DNA from: Sediminicola sp963974715
GTDB taxonomy: Bacteria > Bacteroidota > Bacteroidia > Flavobacteriales > Flavobacteriaceae
Direction of reading: 5' to 3'
Assembly (NCBI GenBank): GCA_963974715.1
Contig: CAXBDK010000018.1
Coordinates: 1 to 64,000, forward strand
DNA: 64,000 bases
The notes under the pieces were generated by a model, which saw only the letters and a list, made by a program, of their open reading frames with translations, searched no databases and was not told the origin of the DNA. Within the stretch, counting starts at the first letter, position 1. The number at the start of each line of letters is the position of its first letter. The translations under genes and the position numbers were made by a program. Positions 36,601-43,373 of the stretch are shown here, one piece after another.

Positions 36601-36784
36601 CCGAAGCGGCCCCGATATAATTGACCATGGGATCTCCGGGCACTCCCGCAATGGCAATGGCACGATTGCCCTCCGGTCCTATAAAACGAAAATCGAGATT
36701 GTTGAACAGGGCGGGATCGGTCTGGGAAAAAACGTTCAAAAAAAGGAATAGAAAATAAATGGCGGGGAAACTTTTAAAATTCAT
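33626..36784 (-). CDS. Sortilin/VPS10-like BNR propeller protein
   Basis: A secreted protein of 1052 residues from the ATG at 36784, chosen because it begins the signal peptide MNFKSFPAIYFLFLFLNVFS. The body is a ten-bladed type propeller with many Asp-box (BNR) motifs, for example SEDAGKTW, TIDGGKTW, TTDGGASW, SEDFGNTW, SDDDGQSW and TKDGGGTW, the arrangement of VPS10/sortilin-like proteins annotated as glycosyl hydrolases in Bacteroidota. The C-terminal part (from about 790) has an Ig-like segment (RTLKGENTAGVNRVMWDLRY in part) and a helical end. Catalytic residues of a hydrolase are not identifiable. It may process or bind polymers at the surface. Confidence 0.82.
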   Translation of the reverse strand: MNFKSFPAIYFLFLFLNVFSQTDPALFNNLDFRFIGPEGNRAIAIAGVPGDPMVNYIGAASGGLWKTVDGGISWDPIFDGQEVSSIGSLAIAPTDPNIVWVGTGETFVIRPAHAMGDGIYRSEDAGKTWKNMGLEKTGRIGRIIVHPTDPDIVYAAALGHTYGPQQERGVYKTIDGGKTWEQILFVDENTGAAELAIDPQNPDRLLVGMWSVHINSWGLNSGGLGGGIYRTTDGGASWEALSKYGLPGGKDSPVGKTGVAISHSSPDIVYALFEIDSPALYRSEDFGNTWTLQSRNHDIAERAPYYTRMAVSPSDPNELYFASVRFSVSKDGGKTYGRMPAGGDNHDIWLDPTDPDRMMVAHDGCASITLNHGKSFQRIVLPIAQMYHAAVDDQIPYNVYGNRQDGYSYKGPSNSRQGYIPLGLWEGVGGCESGFAQPDPFDNDIVWSGCYDGGLQRYNAKTGHAREVRVWPEAGYGWEPGQLKYRWHWNFPLAFSPHTRHRVYVGSQFVHKSDDDGQSWQVISPDLTLNDKTHQQNSGGIAIDNLMTFDGATLFSIVESKLEPGLIWTGSNDGQVNLTKDGGGTWTNVTANIPDLPKWGTIANIEPSRFSKGTVYISVDLHQMGDFDPYVYKTSDYGQTWKLVSGTVPRSVHSFAHVIKEDPKREGMLYLGVDNGIYISTNDGESWMRLRNNLPPAPVYWLEIQERFDDLVVGTYGRGYYILDNISPLREYDMDAKGKEAHLFSVRPSYRFNDQQGIKTDGPSLNSGRNPAYGSDINYFLRDSTDQKVEIQILTANDEIVRTLKGENTAGVNRVMWDLRYEPTFKPKLRSTPPGRPWVQLNGEGWRPLVTWDLDLMRGQYGPRVVPGKYKVKLIVGEKEFIREMEVLKEPTSEGSLEDIEKQVAFSLELRDAMNLAVTMINGIEEVRAELNEVIPLLKNRGDSKKAEQLRIQAEAIAGSLYDIQLTGAREDAFRSPMKLYGRLSALASDITGKGVDFKPTDQQNEVYDIFNNRLKAIDQKFKKFMEVEVESFNGILKKSELQIKEGKKIKL

Positions 36785-37137
36785 CTTGGTTTGGTTATGG
36801 CTTAAGATCACTAAGTTAACCCTTCGTGCGATAGGAATCGCCCATACCCCGTATTTTTGAAAGTTTCTTTAAAAAATGTCTTTTTTGGGTGCCATTTTTA
36901 AAGTTCTTTTAAAAAACGGGCCCAGAATAGTAAAAAACAAAAAGGATCTGGAACCATAAAGCAACAGGTCGGCCCTTCCAAGCGTATCCTTATGGACAGC
37001 TGATCTGCCATTTGTTGGGATTGTGGCCTGTAGCAGGTGTTGCCCGCCCCAAATAAAAACTAGGTCAGCTACGTAAGAAGTTGTATTTTAATTCTATAAT
37101 TGAGCACAAAATCCCATAGGGCGCAAAACGCAGATCC
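36785..37137. other. Divergent intergenic region, no gene
   Basis: About 350 bases between the divergent sortilin-like gene and the interrupted esterase. It holds AT-rich tracts near 36860-36915 and 37080-37110 that could be promoters. No repeat or RNA is evident. Confidence 0.4.
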
Positions 37138-38037
37138 ATGAAAAAAATATCCCTTCCTTACGTTTTTATCTTTTTTATCCTCTTGCATCAAGGTCTTGCA
37201 CAGACCAATCGGGTCATGGACCTATTCCCCAAAGGAACGGTACTGAACGGGAACATCAATTACAATAACGACACCTTAGGGAAACACTTGCTCGATCTGT
37301 ACCTACCGGCCAGGACCACGGGCAAAATACCCTTGATCATTTTTGTACATGGTGGGGGTTGGCAGACGAACGACAAGTAGGCCGATATGGGCTATATGAA
37401 AAAAACAGTGGCCGAGATCGTGAACAGCGGATATGCCCTTGCGTCCATTGACTATAGGTTCAGTACCCAGGCCGTATTTCCGGCGCAAATACAGGATTGC
37501 AATAAGGCCGTCTCCTTTTTGTTCGACAAGGCGGAAACCTATGGCCTGGACAGGGACCGCTTTGCCGTTATGGGCTTTTCCGCCGGCGGGCACTTGGCTT
37601 CGCTAATGGGACTATCCAATAACGATTCCATTACCGACTTTTATATGCCCGGTACGAACGGGGACTTTTATTTTAAGGCGGTGGTGGATTTTTACGGTCC
37701 GACCGACCTTACCCTGTTCCCTCATGCCGATGATGCCAATTCGGCCGAAGGGCTCCTATTGGGCGCTGCGCCCGTGGCCCGTCCCGATCTGGCAAGAGCG
37801 GCCAGTCCGATCAGCTATGTGGATGAAAAAGACCCGCCGTTTTTGATCGTGCATGGGGAAAGGGACGATATGGTGGCCCCCAGACATTCCCAATTGTTAG
37901 GTTCCTGGTTGACGGTGAAAGGGGTGGACAATAAACTGATCCTGGTAAAGGATGCCCCCCATTATGGGGAAATGTTCGATACGGACGAAGTACGGATCCA
38001 GGTCATGGATTTTTTAAAACGACATTTGGGGGAATAA
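37138..38037 (+). pseudogene. Alpha/beta hydrolase esterase interrupted by an in-frame TAG
   Basis: The reading frame is continuous over 299 codons except for one TAG at 37378-37380. The first part has a signal peptide (MKKISLPYVFIFFILLHQGLA) and the oxyanion-hole motif HGGGW; the second part, still in frame, has the nucleophile elbow GFSAGGH, the Asp in HGERDDMV and the His in DAPHYGEMF. All three catalytic residues and the oxyanion hole of a BD-FAE/ExeA-like carbohydrate esterase or lipase are intact. The stop falls in NDK-stop-ADMGYM, where relatives usually have a residue such as Tyr, so a single TAT/TAC to TAG change is likely. An ATG at 37387 could restart translation but would lack export signal and oxyanion hole. 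It could also be a sequencing error. Confidence 0.85.
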
Positions 38038-38377
38038 GGCTTATGTGGGACTTTAAAATATAAAGGACCTGTTGTTAGTGGTGTTGTAAGACCGCCCCAT
38101 TCTGTTTAATACTTCTTCAGGTAAGGTCAGTTTATGAAATGAGGGGAAAAGATATGCCGCACCAGTCCCTCAGCTTAATTATTGGTATGCAGATAAAATT
38201 TTATTTAAATATAAATCAATTATTTACTTGTTTTATTTACCTATGTTCAATTTTATGTATGTTAGGATATAAGGAGCAGTTTCGTCTACAAAATGACTTG
38301 TTCAATGTTTAAAAAAATTAAACAAAACAACCCTTTGTATAGATACTTTTCTTACATTTAGAGCTTAAAAATTTCGT
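38038..38377. other. Gene-free AT-rich region
   Basis: About 340 bases before the REC gene. The part from 38185 to 38370 is very AT-rich and should contain the promoter of the regulator; tttg near 38334 followed by tacattta near 38352 is a weak candidate. Nothing else is recognised. Confidence 0.35.
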
Positions 38378-38821
38378 ATGGGCCCAAAAAGGATCATTAT
38401 CTGGGTAGAAGATGACGAAGATGATAGAATACTTTTTAAAGAGGCCGTGGAAGATCTGAAAATTCCGGTACAGCTAAAACTGTTCGGTCTTGGAAAAGAT
38501 CTGTTGGCGTATATCGATACCACTGAAGACCCGTTGCCCGAATTGTTGTTCCTTGATCTTAACATGCCGGAAATATCAGGTCTTGAAGTTCTTAAAAAAT
38601 TAAAAGAACATCCCAAATGGTCCAAAATACCAGTGGCCATCTGCAGTACCTCCTCAAGGGAGTCGGACATGCAAAAGACATTTTTAATGGGCGCGAACAT
38701 CTACTTTACCAAGCCGAATTCCTTTCGGGTACTTCAGGCGGCGATCAAAAGAATCTTGGTCACCAATTACCAGCACCATACCTCCAACCTTCAATGGGAA
38801 AATTTCATTTTGAACTTATAA
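38378..38821 (+). CDS. REC-only response regulator
   Basis: A stand-alone receiver domain of 147 residues. The acidic pocket is EDDEDD (11-16), the phospho-acceptor is D60 in LLFLDLNMP, the switch Ser/Thr lies in ICSTSS and the conserved Lys in YFTKPNSF. It resembles the regulators at 4147 and 58826 (same EDDxDD start and LDLNMP core) but has no kinase gene beside it, so it is an orphan. Its output is probably by protein contact. Confidence 0.9.
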   Translation: MGPKRIIIWVEDDEDDRILFKEAVEDLKIPVQLKLFGLGKDLLAYIDTTEDPLPELLFLDLNMPEISGLEVLKKLKEHPKWSKIPVAICSTSSRESDMQKTFLMGANIYFTKPNSFRVLQAAIKRILVTNYQHHTSNLQWENFILNL

Positions 38822-38939
38822 GTGATCTTTACAAGTTTCCCTACCTTCTTTATCGGCATAACCCAAACCTTGTTTAACTTCTACCAGCACACTTTCCCAC
38901 TAGCTTTTTCTATGCTCGAGCCGCATATATGGGTCCCCT

Positions 38940-39162
38940 TTCAAATTTCTACAAATACTACGCACTTCTAACTGCCGCACCGCCCAAGCCGCTTCCGCTA
39001 TTGCGGAATGCTCTTTGGACGGCTTCCCGCTCCCAGTGTGGAAAGTACTTGATCTGGCCGAAATTGGAAATAGGCCGGAATTCCTTCTTTTAACGTTTTT
39101 GGATTCTTGAACGGGTCCGGCGGCGAAGGGGCATTCATGCCAATGTAAAGAACAACCGGTCA
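38940..39162. repeat. Interspersed repeat, copy B
   Basis: Matches 4994-5216 in the same orientation with scattered substitutions. Shared landmarks are ctacaaat, ccgcaccgccca, the stem-loop ttccgctattgcggaa, tgctctttggacggcttc, ccggaattccttctttta and gggcattcatgccaatgt. The upstream 12-bp inverted repeat of copy A is absent here, which suggests the unit proper begins near the tcaaatttc phrase. Function unknown. The remainder of the 38822-39337 gap shows nothing further. Confidence 0.7.
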
Positions 39163-39337
39163 ACTCCCGAAGGAAATCGGATAGTGGCCACTATGGAATG
39201 CCACATGTATTACACACCACTTTTGGGAGGGTCCTTATTTTTGGACCTACTATATTAAAATATATAACATAAAATAAGAATGATGTAAGGTCAACTTGGA
39301 TGGGGATCCCGAATTTTAGGGTATAAAAACAGATGGT

Positions 39338-40213
39338 ATGGAAAAAGAAAATCCGATAAAAAAACATCCCCAACCGCCCTATCCCGAAAAGCAACAGGAA
39401 GTGCCAGGAAGGGAGAACGAAATGCACCCCCAAGCCGATCATGGGGAAAAATCCTATAAGGGCTCCGGGAAGTTGCTAGGAAGGAAGGCTATCATTACAG
39501 GGGGCGATTCCGGTATAGGAAGGGCCGTTGCCATTGCCTATGCCAGGGAAGGTGCCGATGTGCTCATTTCCTATCTTGAGGAACACGAAGATGCCGAAGA
39601 GACCGCAAAATGGGTGCGGGAGGCCGGTAGAAAAGCGGTACTGCTGGCAGGGGACATCAGTGAAGAGCCACATTGCCAACAGATTGTGGAGAAGGCCGTG
39701 TCGGAATTGGGAGGTCTTGATATCCTGGTCAACAATGCCGCCTTTCAAATGGCCCGTGAATCGTTACAGGATGTCAGTGCCGAGGAATGGGACTATACCT
39801 TTAGGACCAACATACACGCTATGTTCTATCTCTGTAAGGCCGCGGAACCCCATTTGAAACCGGGAAGCGCCGTTATCAACACCACTTCGGTAAATGCTTA
39901 CAAGCCCAAGCCCATCCTAGTGCCCTATGCCGCTACCAAGGGAGCGATACAGAATTTTACAGCCGGACTGGGCCAACTATGGGGCGAGAAAGGAATCCGT
40001 GTCAATTGTGTGGCGCCAGGTCCCATTTGGACCCCTTTGATCCCAGCGACCATGCCCGAGGATGTAGTGAGCAGCTTTGGGAAGAACACCCCTTTGCAGC
40101 GTGCCGGACAACCGGCAGAGCTGGCAGCTGTTTATGTATTGCTCGCCAGTGAAGGGTCCAGTTATATGACCTCTTCCACCGTACAGGTCACGGGAGGCAC
40201 CCCTACCATATAA
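39338..40213 (+). CDS. SDR-family oxidoreductase, general-stress type
   Basis: A 291-residue short-chain dehydrogenase of the group with an extra N-terminal arm, as in B. subtilis stress proteins YdaD/YhdF/YhxC. The arm (1-48) is rich in Pro, Glu, His and Lys. The NAD(P) motif is GGDSGIGRAVA near 55-65, NNAA follows near 131, and the catalytic Ser and YxxxK appear in NTTSVNAY and PYAATKGA. The C-terminus has VAPGPIWTPLIP and VTGGTPTI. The substrate is unknown; expression under stress is known for relatives only. The gene stands alone, followed by a hairpin. Confidence 0.9.
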   Translation: MEKENPIKKHPQPPYPEKQQEVPGRENEMHPQADHGEKSYKGSGKLLGRKAIITGGDSGIGRAVAIAYAREGADVLISYLEEHEDAEETAKWVREAGRKAVLLAGDISEEPHCQQIVEKAVSELGGLDILVNNAAFQMARESLQDVSAEEWDYTFRTNIHAMFYLCKAAEPHLKPGSAVINTTSVNAYKPKPILVPYAATKGAIQNFTAGLGQLWGEKGIRVNCVAPGPIWTPLIPATMPEDVVSSFGKNTPLQRAGQPAELAAVYVLLASEGSSYMTSSTVQVTGGTPTI

Positions 40214-40251
40214 GGAGTAAAATGGGAATTCGGCAGGAAGATGATCAAGAA

Positions 40252-40280
40252 GGGAACTTTCCGTTACGGTCAAAGTTCCC
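40252..40280 (+). terminator. Hairpin after the SDR gene
   Basis: The perfect 9-bp stem gggaacttt (40252-40260) with aaagttccc (40272-40280) lies 39 bases after the SDR stop. It is followed by a pyrimidine-rich stretch (ttctcccctgtcccctgccc) rather than a pure T tract, so it is a moderate terminator candidate. Confidence 0.45.
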
Positions 40281-40441
40281 TTCTCCCCTGTCCCCTGCCC
40301 TTATTTTGGATATGGGCACATTTTGTTCTTAAAATTGTCCATAAGGACGTTAAACCTAGCATAAACCGACCTAATTAGTTGAATTAAAGATGAGTATGTA
40401 GTATATTAAGAAAAATGATTATCTAATTAAAACTACACAAT

Positions 40442-40972
40442 ATGAAGAAAGAGAATATTTTATTGGCATTTTTGTTCGGACTCCTAACCTTCACAGGATT
40501 TGCACAGGAGAAATTTTTTAACAAAGCGGGAAATTCAAAATCCCAATCCGTTATGGAATTGGCGCAAAAGGATGACCGATTTTCGATATTTCTCAGTCTG
40601 TTAAAAGCATCGGGGATGGATACCTCAATGGAATATGCGGATGGTTATACGGTCTTTATGCCCGTCAACGAAGCCTTTGGGGAAATGAAATTGAAAAAGG
40701 TGTCAAAACTGACAGATCCCGACCACCAATTAAAATTGGTCAATTTTGTCAAAAATTATATCCTGCCCAACAAGGTCCATTCCTACGACTTTAAAAATAA
40801 CCAGGTAATAGATCTGGAAGGTGACAAAAATATCGAAATCACCACCGACGACACCACAAATATGGTGTATATAGGCGGTGCCACTATCGTGCAGGGCGAT
40901 ATTGAGTCCGAGGACGCGGTCGTCCATGTCATCAACGAACTGATCACACCAACACCTGAATTCATGTTCTAA
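40442..40972 (+). CDS. Secreted fasciclin-domain protein
   Basis: A 176-residue exported protein with a signal peptide (cleavage near FAQ, residue 22) and one fasciclin (FAS1) domain over about 35-172. Family blocks are visible: FSIFLSLLKASGMD, YTVFMPVNEAFGEM and, at the end, DAVVHVINELITP. FAS1 proteins usually act in adhesion or in extracellular matrix binding. A strong terminator follows at 41015, so it appears to be a single-gene unit. Confidence 0.9.
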   Translation: MKKENILLAFLFGLLTFTGFAQEKFFNKAGNSKSQSVMELAQKDDRFSIFLSLLKASGMDTSMEYADGYTVFMPVNEAFGEMKLKKVSKLTDPDHQLKLVNFVKNYILPNKVHSYDFKNNQVIDLEGDKNIEITTDDTTNMVYIGGATIVQGDIESEDAVVHVINELITPTPEFMF

Positions 40973-41014
40973 TAGGGAACGGCACGGTGCATATTTATTA
41001 CGACCTTTTTAAAG

Positions 41015-41038
41015 CCGCTTTGTGAAAGCGGTTTTTTT
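41015..41038 (+). terminator. Intrinsic terminator after fasciclin gene
   Basis: The stem ccgcttt (41015-41021) and aaagcgg (41025-41031), closed by gtg, is followed directly by seven T residues. It is a textbook Rho-independent terminator, 42 bases after the fasciclin stop. Confidence 0.88.
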
Positions 41039-41106
41039 ATATGATTATGTATCGGCCAACATGTTTTGTAGCTGTTGGATATCACTATATCCATGGTTGT
41101 CCGAGG

Positions 41107-41889
41107 TCAGAGATCCAGGGACCTGATCTGGGCCTTATATTGGGTGGGAAGCAGGAACGCTTTTAAAGGTTTATCCAGCTTTATGACCCTTCCCCATCTA
41201 TAAAGAAAGATCAATGGCCCTAAAAAGGACTTTCTTTTAAAGCCCAATAATCCGGCGACTTTTTCCGGCACCAGTATTTTTTGGACTTCGATCAGGATCA
41301 GATAGCGCACTTTCCCCAAGTGTTTGCGGTACTGCCGAAAAAGGTCCTTACTGTAACCGCTGTACTCCAAGTGGTTGTCCAGATGATCTTGCCGCATTGT
41401 TTTCCATGCTTTAAATGTTTCTGGTAGCCCTTTTAAACCCATTTCCCTGCCTACCCTGTTGAACACTTCAAAGACTTCTTCCTTTTCCCTTATGGTGAGT
41501 TTTCGCTCCAAGAGCTGGAAAGCGTTTATGGAATAGGCGATCAACATGAACAGAACGTCCCTATAGGCCCACCCGGGAATTTTGGCACCTCGTTCGGATT
41601 CAACGGAACTGTGTATTTTTGCCATGCACGCAATGGCCCTTGACGCCGCTTGGCGGTCCGAAAGGATGATAGATCGGGCATAGGAAACCGTTGAAAATAA
41701 TCTTCCAATGGGATCTTGGGGCAAACGTTTGGTAAAGTAGAGCCAATCCACTGCCTTGTTGACGGCAAATTCGGCGGCCGCCCCGGCAAAGATAAAAAGA
41801 ATGGTATCGCCCTTTCCCCATATCTCCCGAACGATGGAACCTTTGTGCACAAAATATTCCGAGGGTGTAGCTTCCAGATTATTTTCCAT
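41107..41889 (-). CDS. MpaB-like (DUF2236) oxygenase-family protein
   Basis: A 260-residue protein resembling the oxygenase MpaB/rubber-oxygenase (DUF2236) family: GKGDTILFIFAGAAAEFAVNK near 25-45 (residues GDT and AGAA), followed by LPQDPIGRLFSTVSYARSII near 55-74, and a helical remainder. The histidine that usually follows the AGxA segment in heme-binding members is not apparent here (NKAVDWLYF), so heme binding and oxygenase activity are uncertain. Its start overlaps the end of the DoxX-like gene by 11 bases, so the two are co-translated. Confidence 0.72.
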   Translation of the reverse strand: MENNLEATPSEYFVHKGSIVREIWGKGDTILFIFAGAAAEFAVNKAVDWLYFTKRLPQDPIGRLFSTVSYARSIILSDRQAASRAIACMAKIHSSVESERGAKIPGWAYRDVLFMLIAYSINAFQLLERKLTIREKEEVFEVFNRVGREMGLKGLPETFKAWKTMRQDHLDNHLEYSGYSKDLFRQYRKHLGKVRYLILIEVQKILVPEKVAGLLGFKRKSFLGPLIFLYRWGRVIKLDKPLKAFLLPTQYKAQIRSLDL

Positions 41890-42598
41890 CGTCCGGTAGA
41901 TTAAAATATTCGGTCATACAATCGGTAAGGATATTTCCTTGATCGTGCACACAGTCGCAAAAGACCTTCCCGGCCCTTGTTCTAGTGGTCCCTATAAACT
42001 GATCTGTACAATCTGACAGGGTGTTTCGGGGCATCACATCAAAAATGGTCATGGAAAAAGCGGTCACCCCTATCAAAACACTTAGGACCACAATGGAAAA
42101 CACCCAAGGAAAACTATTGTTCAGTGGCTGTTTGGGCAGTATGGCCGGGAGGGCTTCGCCCTTATAGGGAAGTATGTATTTTACCCGATCGTAATCCCAC
42201 CATAAGAGGTAGACACAGGCGATCACCATTAGGGGCGAGGTAAAGAGCGAGCCTTCGAACCTGACGGACCATGACAGTACGGTGATGTTAAAAATAATGG
42301 GCAGGTAGATCAGCACCCCCAACAACCTGGTGCGGGGTACCAATATCAATACGCCGGCCAAGACCTGGGCAATGCCAATACTGGTGTAGTAATATCCCGT
42401 ATCGAAAAGGGCCTGGAGGTAATGGCCCATGGGCTGCTTGTTGTGCAGGTCCGTAAACCTTTCCCCGATGATCTTAACATAACCTGCAAAAATAAAGGCA
42501 TAGGCAAGTAGGATCCGCGTGGCCCATGTATAGATCAACAGCCATCGATTTTGCCGAAACCATAGATGAAGGCGGTCCAATCTGTGTGAAATATTCAT
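41879..42598 (-). CDS. DoxX-like integral membrane protein
   Basis: A 239-residue protein with about five predicted membrane segments: near 22-42, 70-92, 95-110, 120-133 and 163-185. The first half resembles the DoxX family (ILLAYAFIFAGYVKI and the GIAQVLAGVLILVPRTRLLG segment cited here by GVLILVPRTR). The soluble tail has several Cys (DCTDQF, FCDCVHD, TDCMTEY) that could form disulfides or bind a metal. It is translationally coupled to the MpaB-like gene and lies downstream of the winged-helix regulator. Confidence 0.78.
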   Translation of the reverse strand: MNISHRLDRLHLWFRQNRWLLIYTWATRILLAYAFIFAGYVKIIGERFTDLHNKQPMGHYLQALFDTGYYYTSIGIAQVLAGVLILVPRTRLLGVLIYLPIIFNITVLSWSVRFEGSLFTSPLMVIACVYLLWWDYDRVKYILPYKGEALPAILPKQPLNNSFPWVFSIVVLSVLIGVTAFSMTIFDVMPRNTLSDCTDQFIGTTRTRAGKVFCDCVHDQGNILTDCMTEYFNLPDDGK

Positions 42599-42702
42599 AA
42601 TTGATGGCTGTTAATGGTATTCGTTCGGTCTTTAAAAATTCCTGAGTGCGTTCCACAATCTTGTTTTATACTTTGTTTTTCAAAGTAAAAAGGCAAAAAA
42701 AA

Positions 42703-42999
42703 CTATTTTTGTGCCCTTATTATTTTCTCCAAGGTTTTCAGATGTTCCGTAAAGGCAATTCTTCCTTTTTCGGTGATGCAATAACTGGTGTTCCTCCTTC
42801 GGCCGGCAAACGACTTTTCGGCCACTATATACCCTTCGTTTTCCAATCCCTTGAGATGGCTTGCCAAATTCCCATCGGTACTGTCCAAGTATTCTTTTAA
42901 GGAATTGAAATCCACCGAATCGTTAACCGACAGGGCGGACATGATGCCGATCCTGATCCTGTTCTCAAACGCCTTGAACAACCCGTCTATCGATATCAC
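42703..42999 (-). CDS. Winged-helix transcriptional regulator (HTH_34/ArsR-like)
   Basis: A 98-residue DNA-binding protein, GTG start; an upstream in-frame stop excludes a longer form. The layout is that of short winged-helix regulators: ENRIRIGIMSALS, DFNSLKEYLDSTDGNLASHL as recognition region, ENEGYIVAEKSFAGRRRN as wing, and ITEKGRIAFTEHLKTLEKII at the end. These proteins often sit beside membrane proteins they regulate. The gene precedes the DoxX/MpaB pair by 104 bases on the same strand, so it may form an operon with, or control, that pair. Confidence 0.88.
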   Translation of the reverse strand: MISIDGLFKAFENRIRIGIMSALSVNDSVDFNSLKEYLDSTDGNLASHLKGLENEGYIVAEKSFAGRRRNTSYCITEKGRIAFTEHLKTLEKIIRAQK

Positions 43000-43373
43000 C
43001 GCCCGAATCTATAATGAATAATCAAGATCACCTTTTCTTATTCAACTTTGAAATTCAAAGTAACCATAAAAAAAGAACATTGGCAAATTAATTTTCCAAG
43101 CTCGCTTTTTAAGCGAATCTTGGGTGGAGTGGATCGGTCGATTTGGTAACTGCAAGTTCATATGTGCACTGAAAATGGGGCGTACCTCCCAGGCTGTGGA
43201 CCGGCACAGTCCTTGCGGAGCAGAACGACCATAAGATTTCTTCCCTGCTCCTTTGGGTCCAAATGGCTATTCACAGTCCGAAAATGGCTGCGGAATGCCA
43301 TAGCGGTTTTTCAAGCACTGTTCCATTTCCAAGACCCAAGTATGGATCATACGCGAGAATCATTTCATTTTGG
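43000..43373. other. Gene-free region between regulator and adhesin 1
   Basis: This gap holds the promoter region of the winged-helix gene next to 43000 and the 3' flank of adhesin 1. A short hairpin tcgctttttaagcga lies at about 43104-43118. Where the other two adhesins are followed by a PorP/SprF gene, none is present here. Confidence 0.45.

Noticed and set aside
37138..37380. Treating the 80-residue N-terminal esterase frame as a separate small secreted protein
   Set aside because: It ends right after the oxyanion motif and continues in the same frame after one stop codon, which fits one interrupted gene better.
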